Positions 44,483 to 53,940 of a stretch of DNA of 64,000 nt are shown here, in pieces. The notes beneath the pieces were generated by a model. It was not told the DNA's origin. It was given only the letters and a program-made list of their open reading frames with translations, and ran no database searches. The position numbers were made by a program, and so were the translations under genes. Source of the stretch: Dyadobacter sp. 3J3 (GTDB lineage: Bacteria; Bacteroidota; Bacteroidia; Cytophagales; Spirosomataceae); contig NZ_VTOL01000008.1 in assembly GCF_009801115.1 (NCBI RefSeq), positions 248,001-312,000 of the forward strand, given 5' to 3'. Within the stretch, counting starts at the first letter, position 1. Every line of letters starts with the position of its first letter.

Positions 44483-45587
44483 ACCATACTATAAAACAAG
44501 GAATTACCTTGATCAGATTAGGACCTAGAAATTCATGGCGCCAGGATGCCGGATAAACATCCGTAGGTGCCAGAATACTGAACAGAAAAACACCGGCAAC
44601 AAGAATTTGAGACCACTGACCTAATGTTTCCCTACTGGCAAAATACCATACTGCCACACCCTGAATGGCAATAACATAAGTGGGAGACTCCGCTGCGTGA
44701 TTGAACATAATCACCCATAAAGATGCATATGCCAGCAAAAGAAACCTGTTTTGCTGCGTTGTGAAATTTCGTTTGGCCAGTGTCCATATCCAGGTTAAAG
44801 CAAACAACACCAGACCCAGATACTGCACACGCATCACACCTTTATCAGTAAACGCAGGAAACCATAGTTTGATAAGCCCCATGATAGAGAGCCCGAAATT
44901 GACTTTATGGTCATCGATCATGCAGGTATACCAGTCCTGATAGATCTGCACAAAATATTCTGTCCCGACAAACGGCAATGGCAAAAGAGACATGATTACA
45001 AGCCAGAAAACGGAATAGAGAATGTATTCCCCACGTTTGGGATAAAAAAGAAACAAAGCAGCAAAGATCAACCCGTATCCTTTTATACAAAAAGCTACAA
45101 CAGGAAGCAGGGCAGCCCATTTTGCCTTTCCTTTTTCAAGCAATGAAAACGTGAACAAACCCAGCGCCGCAATCACCGGGTTTGTCTGCTCATTGTGTAT
45201 TGAAGTATTTAATTCCAGAAGAATAAACCACCAGAAAAAAACTTTATTTTTATAAGAAAGAGGAAGGTTTCGTATTGCATAAAACAGGGTAACAGAACAA
45301 AATAATAACCAAAAAAACAGCCCCGCCACAACAGGCATAAGACTGAACGGGGCGAACATGATACAAAAAGAAGGATGGTACAAAAAGAGATCAAAATACT
45401 CCTTCGGATATTCCAGATGCAGGTTTGTTTTACCCAAAAGATGAATCAGGGACTGACGAAATATAAGGTAGTTATTATACTTCAAAGGTCCACCGACATA
45501 ATCCTGAATGCCTGTGACGATACTGATTAAAATGTAAATAAATAAAATTACGTTTTCCCTTGAAAAAAATTCGGTAACACGTTTCAT
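44442..45587 (-). CDS. GT87-family (DUF2029) membrane glycosyltransferase
   Basis: 381 residues from ATG 45587, chosen over the upstream frame start at 45647 because MKRVTEFFSREN leads straight into the first helix. About ten hydrophobic segments and the early loop LKYNNYLIFRQSLIHLLGKTNLHLEYPKEYFDLFLYHP match the GT87/DUF2029 family of polyprenyl-sugar-dependent transferases. It transfers a sugar, usually mannose-type, from a lipid carrier outside the inner membrane. The overlapping GT2 gene downstream probably makes that donor. Confidence 0.87.
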   Translation of the reverse strand: MKRVTEFFSRENVILFIYILISIVTGIQDYVGGPLKYNNYLIFRQSLIHLLGKTNLHLEYPKEYFDLFLYHPSFCIMFAPFSLMPVVAGLFFWLLFCSVTLFYAIRNLPLSYKNKVFFWWFILLELNTSIHNEQTNPVIAALGLFTFSLLEKGKAKWAALLPVVAFCIKGYGLIFAALFLFYPKRGEYILYSVFWLVIMSLLPLPFVGTEYFVQIYQDWYTCMIDDHKVNFGLSIMGLIKLWFPAFTDKGVMRVQYLGLVLFALTWIWTLAKRNFTTQQNRFLLLAYASLWVIMFNHAAESPTYVIAIQGVAVWYFASRETLGQWSQILVAGVFLFSILAPTDVYPASWRHEFLGPNLIKVIPCFIVWFVLQFQLFSLEKK

Positions 45588-45764
45588 TAAAAATTTTATT
45601 GTTAGGGTTGTGTTGGAATACACATTCAGGTATATACCGGCAATCAAGTATTTGTTGGACTTACGAATTCACAATCTGTTATAACATATTGATATACAGC
45701 ATTTAATTTATTTAATGATTAGTATAAGAATTACAAGTATACTTACGGCAATTCCTTGTGTCGC

Positions 45765-45811
45765 CGTTGCCTGAGATTAGAAGAAAAAAAAATTAACTTT
45801 GTCAGGCAACG
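45765..45811 (+). promoter_or_regulatory. 10-bp inverted repeat at the sigma-gene start
   Basis: CGTTGCCTGA (45765-45774) pairs exactly with TCAGGCAACG (45802-45811), which overlaps the first codons of the sigma gene as called. The 27-nt loop is A-rich. Pairing in mRNA would tie up the TTG-start region; alternatively it marks a DNA-binding site. Confidence 0.45.
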
Positions 45812-46446
45812 ATACCGTAGCTCTTTTACGTAGAAAAGAATGGAACTTACTTATTGACAGATCTGTGCTATTTAGAAGATCTAAAACATTACCATTGACG
45901 GAAATACTGGAAGGATGCCGCAATCAGAAACCAGCCGCACAGAAACAGTTGTTTGAAGCATATTACAGCTTCGGCATCAACATTTGCATGCGTTATGCCA
46001 ACAATCGGGAAGAAGCAGAGGAAATGTTTGATGACGGCTTTCTCAGAATTTTAAACAAGATAAGTTATTACGATCCGGATCAGCCTTTTGAAGCCTGGTT
46101 CAGAACTGTGATAATTCGCTCTGCTATTGACCATTACCGCAAGAACAAGACAGACGTAACGTTTACTGATATTGAAGAAGCCTACGATATTGGTCAGGAT
46201 GAAGGACTTATTGAACGCTTATCGGCAGAAGAAATTCTATCCGTTTTACAGTTTTTACCACCCTCCTATCGCACTGCTTTTTCTTTACATGTCGTAGATG
46301 GCTATTCGCATGCCGAAATTGCCTCAATGCTTGGAATCAATGAAGGAACTTCTCGTTCCAATCTGGCGAAAGCCCGAATTAAATTACAGGAACTACTCAT
46401 TAACTGGGTCTCAAACGGATCTATAAACAAACGAAACTATGTCTAG
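45799..46446 (+). CDS. ECF-family RNA polymerase sigma factor
   Basis: 215 residues from TTG 45799; the true start may be later, because family members usually begin just before LTEILEGCRNQKPAAQ (about residue 38). Sigma region 2 is AEEMFDDGFLRILNKISYYDPDQPFEAWFRTVIIRSAIDHYRK and region 4 is LPPSYRTAFSLHVVDGYSHAEIASMLGINEGTSRSNLAKARIKLQ. It overlaps the next gene by 8 bp, a membrane-plus-barrel protein that likely acts as its regulator. A small hairpin sits at the TTG. Confidence 0.87.
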   Translation: MSGNDTVALLRRKEWNLLIDRSVLFRRSKTLPLTEILEGCRNQKPAAQKQLFEAYYSFGINICMRYANNREEAEEMFDDGFLRILNKISYYDPDQPFEAWFRTVIIRSAIDHYRKNKTDVTFTDIEEAYDIGQDEGLIERLSAEEILSVLQFLPPSYRTAFSLHVVDGYSHAEIASMLGINEGTSRSNLAKARIKLQELLINWVSNGSINKRNYV

Positions 46447-47818
46447 TGAACGTTTCGATAAACTAATAAAAAAGAACCTGGAATCTGTCCGGCCGGAATA
46501 TGAGCCGCGTGCATGGGACCGATTTAGTAAAAAACTGCCCGCTGCGGGATTCTTTCCATGGGCACAACAATACGGCGGATGGGCATTAGCGGCAATGATG
46601 TTGGCCGGATGGTTTACAACGCTTTATACGCTCAGGGAAAACCAGGAGCTGTTGAGGCAATTAAGTAATACTTCGGGCAGGAATATAGTTTTTGATAAAA
46701 AAAACGTACAACCGGATCAGATTATCGGCAAAAATACAACACGGCAATCTGTGCATCAGACGGACACGGTTTATATAGTAAAAAAAACAATCGTAGAGCA
46801 CAGGCATTTTTATGAAACATCACAGGGTAACAAGAATCTTGTTGCTGACAAAAGAAGCGAACCGGATAGAAAAATCTCCACGAAATATCCCCAACTAACA
46901 ACAGGTTTTACATCAGACTTAAAAGATACGGATGAACAGAAAAATTTACTTACAAAAACATCGGGATCTGAAAATCAGCCTGGTGCCGGAAATAATATTT
47001 TAGTTGGAAAGGGCTCAACAACATTGAGTAATGAATCAGGAATAACCACTGCGTCGGATACAACTGAAAAAGTGAGCGATGAAGACAGGTTTACAACTTT
47101 GCTCGATTCGAACAGAGTCATTCAGGCTTATAACTATAAAGTTCTGGTGGCACTTGTTGATTCACTTTCTGCAAAAAAAACACCGATCCCCGTTGTAAAA
47201 CCTAAAAGACCACCTTTCCGGCTTTCCTCTTTACAGCCGCGGCTGGGCATGGAAAGTCTGCTTTCCCTTCACAGTTACGGCTTTGGCCCGGCTGTTGAAT
47301 TTTTCCCAACCGAAAACCTTGGCGTTTCACTTGGAATTCAGGCTTCGACGCTGGAAGCAGAAAATCATAAGGCACTCAGAGATTATAATTCTGCCACTGG
47401 GAAATTCTTTCTGGTACAATACCGAAGTTATCTTCCATCCAAGTTTGACCGGATTGAGGATATTTCGATCAAAACATCTGTGATCAGTTTGCCAATAAGC
47501 CTTAAATATTACATTCCGTTAAAAAAGAACATTTCGCTATTTGTACAGTTGGGAACTAGTCTGGATTTAACTGCTTATCAGCAGGTTGACTTCGAAAGCT
47601 ATCTGAACAATTCAAAACGGCGGAATACTTTTGAAACCGACGCCAAGCCTTATTTCTTTCATAATTTCATGTTTGGATCAGGCCTTCAATATAAAAAGTC
47701 CAGAGTGCTGGCACAGCTTTCACCCTTTTATGTTTATGATTTCAGAAACATAGTGAACACCCCTTCCGGAAGTAATCTCGGATTGAGGGCATCTCTTTGG
47801 ATTAATTTATTCAAGTAA
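46439..47818 (+). CDS. Membrane-spanning protein with outer-membrane-type beta-barrel C-terminus
   Basis: 459 residues, start overlapping the sigma stop by 8 bp. Residues 1-35 have the charged LDKLIKKNLESV...PRAWDRFSKKL motif common to sigma-linked regulators of this group. One transmembrane helix (about 44-62, GGWALAAMMLAGWFTTLY) follows, then a long Ser/Thr/Asn-rich spacer, and from about residue 265 beta-strands such as MESLLSLHSYGFGPAVEFFPTENLGVSLGIQ and FFHNFMFGSGLQYKK that resemble an outer-membrane-type barrel. It may link the sigma factor to the envelope. No motif for anti-sigma activity can be proven here. Confidence 0.72.
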   Translation: MSSERFDKLIKKNLESVRPEYEPRAWDRFSKKLPAAGFFPWAQQYGGWALAAMMLAGWFTTLYTLRENQELLRQLSNTSGRNIVFDKKNVQPDQIIGKNTTRQSVHQTDTVYIVKKTIVEHRHFYETSQGNKNLVADKRSEPDRKISTKYPQLTTGFTSDLKDTDEQKNLLTKTSGSENQPGAGNNILVGKGSTTLSNESGITTASDTTEKVSDEDRFTTLLDSNRVIQAYNYKVLVALVDSLSAKKTPIPVVKPKRPPFRLSSLQPRLGMESLLSLHSYGFGPAVEFFPTENLGVSLGIQASTLEAENHKALRDYNSATGKFFLVQYRSYLPSKFDRIEDISIKTSVISLPISLKYYIPLKKNISLFVQLGTSLDLTAYQQVDFESYLNNSKRRNTFETDAKPYFFHNFMFGSGLQYKKSRVLAQLSPFYVYDFRNIVNTPSGSNLGLRASLWINLFK

Positions 47819-47955
47819 TTTATTTCAAGTTTCACGCAGAATTAATAAGATAAAAGGCGAAGAACGCTAAGATTTTTGTTGCGGTCTTTGCTGTATACTT
47901 ATTTTGCTTCCGTCAATCAAATGTCACTTTTTCAAGAATCTGTCAGCCCCAAGTA

Positions 47956-48369
47956 TCATAAAATAATTACGATAGTTCCCGCTACGATCAGCAATCCACC
48001 TATCAGGGTTTTTAAATCAATTGGTTCTTTCAAAATAAGAAATGCCAATCCCATGGCAATAGCGACACTCAACTTATCAATGGGTGCAACTTTCGAAACA
48101 TTTCCTGTTTCAAGTGCCTTGAAATAAAAGATCCAGGAAAGTCCGGTGGCAACACCCGAAAGGGCAAGAAAGAGAAGATTATTTTTGCTCAGCATTTTAA
48201 CCTCCCTGATTTCTCCGGTAGCGAGAATAATTCCCCAGGCAATAAAAAGTACAACAACAGTACGAATGGCAGTGGCTACATTTCCAGTAATACCCTTTAT
48301 TCCGATTTTAGCCAGAATAGCGGTTACCGCAGCAAAAATCGCCGACAAAACGGCATAGTATTTCCACAT
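47956..48369 (-). CDS. EamA-type half transporter
   Basis: 137 residues with five transmembrane helices, a single EamA (DMT superfamily) unit: YAVLSAIFAAVTAILAKIGIKG, TAIRTVVVLFIAWGIILATG, FLALSGVATGLSWIFYFKALETGNVSKVAPIDKLSVAIAMGLAFLILKEP and LIGGLLIVAGTIVIIL. Most EamA permeases have two such units, so this probably dimerises. Substrate unknown; relatives move amino acids, sugars or drugs. Confidence 0.85.
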   Translation of the reverse strand: MWKYYAVLSAIFAAVTAILAKIGIKGITGNVATAIRTVVVLFIAWGIILATGEIREVKMLSKNNLLFLALSGVATGLSWIFYFKALETGNVSKVAPIDKLSVAIAMGLAFLILKEPIDLKTLIGGLLIVAGTIVIIL

Positions 48370-48499
48370 AATGATCAGGATTTAAGTTTGGAAAATATCT
48401 GATGATTTTGCATTCAAACTGATTTCTGATCTCAAATAAGGTAGATAATCTTTAAATATTTTATGTAATTTAACTCCAAAAATCACTAAAATAGAAAAT

Positions 48500-50932
48500 A
48501 TGAAGTCTGATTTACTGAAAGTTCTATTTCTTAGTGCAGGAATCATATTTAATTTAAATGTGCAAGCCCAGGTTAAGCCTGAAAACAGCCTGCAGACGAC
48601 AGAAAATATTAAAAATTTATTAAGCGGAAAAATTACGAATACTGAAAACGGAGAAATTCTTCCGGGTGCATCCATCATTTTCCCTGACCTGAAAATTGGA
48701 GGAACAACAAATGCGCAGGGAGTTTATTCTTTCAAAAACCTGCCCGAAGGAAAATACCTGATTGAAGTAACATATGTCGGTTTCAGTTCGATTTTGGAAA
48801 CGATTGAGCTAAGAGGAAATATAACCAAAGATTTCACGCTGTCGCCCACTGCTGTGGAAGCGGAAGCGGTTACTATCACCGGCGTATCTTCGGCAACTTC
48901 TGTAAAACGGACGCCTATTCCTGTAACAATTATCAAAAAACAGGATCTCAACAGAGGTACTTCAACTAATATTATTGACGCACTCACAAAAATTCCCGGC
49001 GTCTCCCAGATTTCTACCGGAGCTGCGATTTCCAAACCTATTATCCGCGGGCTTGGCTATAACCGATTAGTTGTGGTCAATGACGGAATCAGGCAGGAAG
49101 GCCAGCAATGGGGCGATGAACATGGCGTTGAAATTGACGAATATAGTATTAACCGCGCCGAGGTTCTTAAAGGGCCGGCATCGATCATGTATGGAAGTGA
49201 CGCCCTGGCGGGTGTGATCAATTTTACCTCCATTGAACCGGCAGCGGAAGGAGAAACCAGTGGAAGTATTTTGACGACCTATCAGTCAAATAACAACTTG
49301 CGTGGTGTTCACGGAGAAGTAAATGGGAATAAAAATGGCCTGGTTTGGGGATTAAATGGTACTTACAAAGCAGCCGCAGATTATAAAAATAAATACGACG
49401 GAAAGGTTTTCAATTCTAATTTCAACGAGAAAAACTTCGGCACTTATATTGGTCTCAATAAAAGCTGGGGATTCACTCATTTGTATTTGACGCGCTTCAA
49501 TCAGACAGTAGGATTAATTGAAGGAGACCGTGACGAGGCTACAGGAAAGTTTACAAAGGTTGTGAATAACAACGGATCGGAAGAGGAAGTCACTGTTGGC
49601 TCAAAAGATTTTGACACCTCAAATCCAGTCATTCCCTTTCAAAAAATAAAACATTTTAAGCTCGCGACCGATAACAGTTTTTATCTCGGTAATAACAGGC
49701 TTGCGGTTACGATTGCTTACCAACGCAACCGCAGACAGGAATTTGGAAATGTTCTCGATCCGGGAGAAAAAGCCTTATACTTTGACCTGAGCACGGTCAA
49801 CTATAACATGCGCTACCATTTTTCAGAAAATAATGGCTGGAAAAACTCCATCGGTATTAATGGAATGCAGCAGTCAAACCGGAATAAAGGCGTTGAAGCT
49901 TTGATACCTGAATACTCACTTTTTGACGCCGGCGTATTTTTTTACACCCAAAAAAGAATCGATAAATTAACGATCAGTGGCGGAATTCGCTTTGATACCA
50001 GATTCCTGAACAGCAACGCATTGTATATAGATGAGGCTTTGAAATTTTCAAATTTCAAAAGAAATTTTTCCAATGTATCTGCCAGCGGAGGTTTGAGTTA
50101 TGCTTTAACAAAAGCTGCTACCCTGAAATTTAATATTGCCAGAGGATTCCGTGCGCCCAATATCCCTGAGCTGGCAAGCAATGGAGCTCATGAAGGTACC
50201 AACCGCTATGTGCACGGCCAGCAAAACCTTAAATCTGAAACCAGCCTTCAGCTCGATGGCGGGATAGAAATGTCTACTTCTCATCTTACGCTTTCGGCCT
50301 ACGCATTTTATAATTCCATCAGCAATTTCATTTATTACAGGAAACTGGTGTCAGGATCAGGGTCTGATTCTATCGTAATGGATGGAACTAACAAACTCAT
50401 TGCGTATCAATATGCCCAAAACAAAGCGAGCCTTTACGGCGGTGAAATAAGCGTTGATATACACCCGCATCCGCTCGACTGGCTCCATATACAAAGCTCG
50501 TTTTCCTATGTAAGGGCTACGCTCAGCGAAGAACAGGATGGCAGTAAAAATCTTCCTCTGATCCCATCCGGAAGATTAATCAACACGATAAAAGCGGAAT
50601 TTGGAAAGAACAACAAAAAACTCCGTAACGCATATCTGAAACTGGAACTGGACAATACTTTTGCTCAAAATCACCCTTTTACAGGTTTTAATACAGAAAC
50701 AAAAACAGCAGGTTATGGCCTGTTAAATGCCGGGGCGGGCGGTGACTTTGCCAACAAACAAAGAACATTTTTGAGCATCTTTTTATCTGCCAATAACATA
50801 ACTGACGTCGCTTATCAGAATCATTTAAGCCGACTTAAATACACAGCGGTTAATAACGTCACTGGTAGAATGGGTGTTTTTAACATGGGTAGAAATTTCA
50901 GCGTAAAGGTGATTATTCCGTTCAGGATCTGA
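48500..50932 (+). CDS. TonB-dependent outer-membrane receptor
   Basis: 810 residues. The signal peptide ends VQAQ (residue 25). A CarboxypepD_reg-like domain (about 43-120, LSGKITNTENGEILPGASI) precedes the plug (about 135-240, ISKPIIRGLGYNRLVVVNDGIRQEGQQWGDEHG and GPASIMYGSDALAGVINF), then the barrel to the C-terminal NFSVKVIIPFRI. The plug words and the VDIHPHPLDWLHIQ stretch recall ZnuD-type receptors in Bacteroidota. metNIQ starts 263 bp downstream on the same strand, hinting at import of methionine or a linked nutrient, but the substrate is not determined. Confidence 0.9.
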   Translation: MKSDLLKVLFLSAGIIFNLNVQAQVKPENSLQTTENIKNLLSGKITNTENGEILPGASIIFPDLKIGGTTNAQGVYSFKNLPEGKYLIEVTYVGFSSILETIELRGNITKDFTLSPTAVEAEAVTITGVSSATSVKRTPIPVTIIKKQDLNRGTSTNIIDALTKIPGVSQISTGAAISKPIIRGLGYNRLVVVNDGIRQEGQQWGDEHGVEIDEYSINRAEVLKGPASIMYGSDALAGVINFTSIEPAAEGETSGSILTTYQSNNNLRGVHGEVNGNKNGLVWGLNGTYKAAADYKNKYDGKVFNSNFNEKNFGTYIGLNKSWGFTHLYLTRFNQTVGLIEGDRDEATGKFTKVVNNNGSEEEVTVGSKDFDTSNPVIPFQKIKHFKLATDNSFYLGNNRLAVTIAYQRNRRQEFGNVLDPGEKALYFDLSTVNYNMRYHFSENNGWKNSIGINGMQQSNRNKGVEALIPEYSLFDAGVFFYTQKRIDKLTISGGIRFDTRFLNSNALYIDEALKFSNFKRNFSNVSASGGLSYALTKAATLKFNIARGFRAPNIPELASNGAHEGTNRYVHGQQNLKSETSLQLDGGIEMSTSHLTLSAYAFYNSISNFIYYRKLVSGSGSDSIVMDGTNKLIAYQYAQNKASLYGGEISVDIHPHPLDWLHIQSSFSYVRATLSEEQDGSKNLPLIPSGRLINTIKAEFGKNNKKLRNAYLKLELDNTFAQNHPFTGFNTETKTAGYGLLNAGAGGDFANKQRTFLSIFLSANNITDVAYQNHLSRLKYTAVNNVTGRMGVFNMGRNFSVKVIIPFRI

Positions 50933-51195
50933 CCTGAATTAAACTAAAATTTCAGGAATAATGTATTAAAATTTTCAATCCACGTGGCATTAAAATTCCA
51001 TATTCCGAGTGCAGTCTCCTGGCTAAAAAAACAATTTCAAAAAACATTCTATCTAGAAAATATAATTTTCCGGTGTTTTATTAATAAGCAAAAAACATAG
51101 TCTACTTAATGAATATAGTAATTGTGCAGTTTATGTATTTGAAGCGTAAGTTTGCTTAAATTGCACCAAATATTGCACTCACCTGCTGATAAGAA

Positions 51196-52227
51196 ATGAT
51201 AGAATTAAGGAATGTTACAAAAACTTTTTATCAAAAAGACAAACAAATTGATGCGCTTGCCAACGTTTCCTTAACCGTTTCGGCCGGAAAGATTTTTGGT
51301 GTTATAGGAACTTCGGGAGCTGGGAAAAGTACCCTGATCCGATGTGTGAATTTACTTGAAAAACCGACTTCGGGAGAAATTATTGTGGATGGCGTCAATC
51401 TGACCAACCTTTCATCTTCTCAGCTCGCAAAAGAAAGAAGGCACATAGGAATGATTTTTCAACATTTCAATTTACTTTCTTCCAGAACCGTTTCAGAAAA
51501 TATCGCCTTTCCGCTCGAACTGGATGGCATGCCGAAAGATAAAATAAGAGAAAGAGTTTTTGATTTATTAAAACTGGTCGGACTTCTGGAAAAAGCGGAC
51601 GACTATCCTGCCAATCTCTCAGGCGGACAAAAGCAGCGGGTGGCTATTGCGAGAACATTGGCCAGCAACCCCAAAGTATTACTTTGCGATGAAGCTACAA
51701 GCGCACTGGATCCGGGCACGACGAAGTCCATTTTGAATTTGTTAAAGGATATTAACGCGCGGCTCGGGATTACGATTTTGCTCATCACGCATGAAATGAA
51801 TGTCGTAAAATCCATTTGTGATTCCGTGGCGGTGATTAGTAATGGAAAATTGATTGAACAGGGGTCCGTCGGCGATATTTTTCTTCATCCCAAAACAGAA
51901 CTTGCCAAAGAATTCATCGCTTCTTCCTTGAATATTGAAGTACCGGTTTTGTACAAAAACCGGTTAGAAGATACAAGTTCAAAAAATAAGCACCCGTTGT
52001 TAAAACTTGAATTAACAGGAAAATCTGTTGATGAACCCGTTTTATCACAAGCCGCAAGATTATTTGACGTGGATACTAAAATTATAACCGCACAAATGGA
52101 TCAGGCCGGTGCAGCAAGTTTTGGCGTGATACTGATTGAACTTTCGGGAAATGCTAAAAACTGCCAGGAGGCTATTAATTATTTTATTGATAAACACATT
52201 AAAGTAGAAATTGTAGGTTATGTATGA
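51196..52227 (+). CDS. metN: Methionine ABC transporter ATP-binding protein
   Basis: 343 residues. The ABC domain has Walker A GTSGAGKS at 38-45, signature LSGGQ at 141-145, Walker B ending D165-E166 (LLCDEA), and the His switch in ITHEMN. A C-terminal NIL domain (about 265-343), which binds methionine and feeds back on transport in MetN proteins, supports the name. The stop overlaps the metI start by 8 bp. It powers uptake of methionine (D or L) or its oxide across the inner membrane. Confidence 0.93.
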   Translation: MIELRNVTKTFYQKDKQIDALANVSLTVSAGKIFGVIGTSGAGKSTLIRCVNLLEKPTSGEIIVDGVNLTNLSSSQLAKERRHIGMIFQHFNLLSSRTVSENIAFPLELDGMPKDKIRERVFDLLKLVGLLEKADDYPANLSGGQKQRVAIARTLASNPKVLLCDEATSALDPGTTKSILNLLKDINARLGITILLITHEMNVVKSICDSVAVISNGKLIEQGSVGDIFLHPKTELAKEFIASSLNIEVPVLYKNRLEDTSSKNKHPLLKLELTGKSVDEPVLSQAARLFDVDTKIITAQMDQAGAASFGVILIELSGNAKNCQEAINYFIDKHIKVEIVGYV

Positions 52228-52873
52228 TTCATTGACAACCCTCGTAATGCAAGGAACGCTTGAAACGGTGGTGATGACTTTTGTGTCAGGTTTTTTTGGT
52301 TTTTCCATGGGACTGCCTGTTGGAATTCTTCTTTTTTTAACACGAAAAGGACAGGTTTTAGAACATAAAATTTTCAACAGGATTTTGTCGGTGATCGTTA
52401 ATATTTTTCGATCCATTCCTTTTATAATACTGATTGTCTGGATGATACCCTTCACCAGGGCACTGGTGGGTACATCCATCGGCGTAAGTGCGGCGCTGGT
52501 TCCGCTTAGTATAGGTGCTGCACCGTTTATCGCCAGAATGGTAGAAAATAGCCTGATCGAAGTTCCGTCCGGACTTATTGAAGCGGCCAGGGCCATGGGC
52601 GCAACACCCTTTCAAATTGTCTGGAAAGTGCTACTGCCAGAAGCACTCCCTTCGCTGATCAATTGCGCTTCTATCACTTTAATTACATTGGTTGGCTATT
52701 CCGCAATGGGTGGCGCAGTTGGTGCAGGCGGTTTGGGACAGATCGGATATCAATATGGTTATATCGGATACGATGCTGTGATCATGAACACCGTCCTGAT
52801 TCTGCTCGTTTTGCTTGTTTTCCTGATTCAGTTTGCAGGTGACCGAATTTCAAAAAGAGTGGACCACCGATAA
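52220..52873 (+). CDS. metI: Methionine ABC transporter permease
   Basis: 217 residues with five helices and the EAA loop region [27 protein letters not shown] typical of Met[23 protein letters not shown] and [22 protein letters not shown] are further family marks. It forms the inner-membrane channel with MetN. The 8-bp overlap with metN implies translational coupling. metQ follows after 147 bp. Confidence 0.93.
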   Translation: MYDSLTTLVMQGTLETVVMTFVSGFFGFSMGLPVGILLFLTRKGQVLEHKIFNRILSVIVNIFRSIPFIILIVWMIPFTRALVGTSIGVSAALVPLSIGAAPFIARMVENSLIEVPSGLIEAARAMGATPFQIVWKVLLPEALPSLINCASITLITLVGYSAMGGAVGAGGLGQIGYQYGYIGYDAVIMNTVLILLVLLVFLIQFAGDRISKRVDHR

Positions 52874-53020
52874 CTTAAGCAGCCCATAGCCATTAGCGTT
52901 CAGCTGGGCGGCGTACCGCTATTCGCCTAAAAATCAATAATAGAATTACTGAAAATATAAGATCCATTATTTTTCAGCAGTTAATATGTAATTCATTAAC
53001 AATACCATAAATAAAAATCT

Positions 53021-53842
53021 ATGCTTTTTAAGTTAAAAAACCTGTCTTTCTTTTTGTCAATAGTCGCTTCAATAACACTTTTTGCTTGTTCAGGAAATTC
53101 AAAAAAAGATGACCCGAATTTTATAAAAGTGGGCGTTTCCGCCGGTCCGGAATTTAAGATAGCGCAGGCTGCACAAAAAGTTGCCAAAGAAAAATATGGC
53201 CTGGAAGTTGAGCTCGTTGCATTTACAGATTACGTTATGCCAAATGAAGCGCTGAACCAGGGTGATATTGATGCAAACGCATTTCAGCATAAACCTTACC
53301 TGGATGAGCAAGCCAGACAACGCGGATATAAACTGGCTATTGTCGGCAAAACTTTCATTTATCCTATTGCAGGTTATTCAAAAAAAATCAAAAACATTTC
53401 AGAATTGAAACCTGAAAGTACGATCATCATTCCAAATGATCCGACAAATGGAGGGCGTTCCCTGCTCCTTTTACAAAAATATGGCCTGTTGAAATTAAAA
53501 GATGGCGTTGGTCTGCTGCCAAAGGTTACAGACATCGTTGAAAATCCAAAATCACTTAAAATCCTGGAACTGGAAGCACCGCAGCTTCCAAGATCACTGG
53601 ATGACAAAGAAGTTGTGGTAGCCATTATCAACAATACTTTTGCCGGTCAGATCGGATTAATCGCCAATCGCGATGGCATTATGGTAGAAAACAGCGACTC
53701 ACCTTATGTGAACCTGATTGTGTCACGCGAGAATAACAAAGATCAGGAAAAAGTTAAAAACTTTGTCAAAGCATATCAGTCTGACGAAGTAGCAAAAGCG
53801 GCCGAAAATGAATTTAAAGGTGGCCAGATAAAAGGCTGGTAA
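53021..53842 (+). CDS. metQ: Methionine-binding lipoprotein
   Basis: 273 residues. The lipobox (LFAC, Cys23) anchors it in the envelope. The NLPA/MetQ fold is clear: IKVGVSAGPEFKIAQAAQKVAKEKYGLEVELV, NEALNQGDIDANAFQHKPYLD, IIIPNDPTNGGRSLLLLQKYGL and NNTFAGQIGL. It captures methionine and delivers it to MetNI. Its place as third gene of the set completes metNIQ. Confidence 0.93.
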   Translation: MLFKLKNLSFFLSIVASITLFACSGNSKKDDPNFIKVGVSAGPEFKIAQAAQKVAKEKYGLEVELVAFTDYVMPNEALNQGDIDANAFQHKPYLDEQARQRGYKLAIVGKTFIYPIAGYSKKIKNISELKPESTIIIPNDPTNGGRSLLLLQKYGLLKLKDGVGLLPKVTDIVENPKSLKILELEAPQLPRSLDDKEVVVAIINNTFAGQIGLIANRDGIMVENSDSPYVNLIVSRENNKDQEKVKNFVKAYQSDEVAKAAENEFKGGQIKGW

Positions 53843-53940
53843 ATCCACTTTTTTGGAGCAGTTTGTAGCCTCTTTCTCTATACAGGAAGTAATAATGCTG
53901 TTGATTGCCAAGGTTGGCAATACTGATAACCGCATTTTAC

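Noticed and set aside
50933-51195. Possible SAM (S-box) riboswitch before metN
   Set aside because: The conserved riboswitch core and pairing are not present; only AT-rich sequence is seen.
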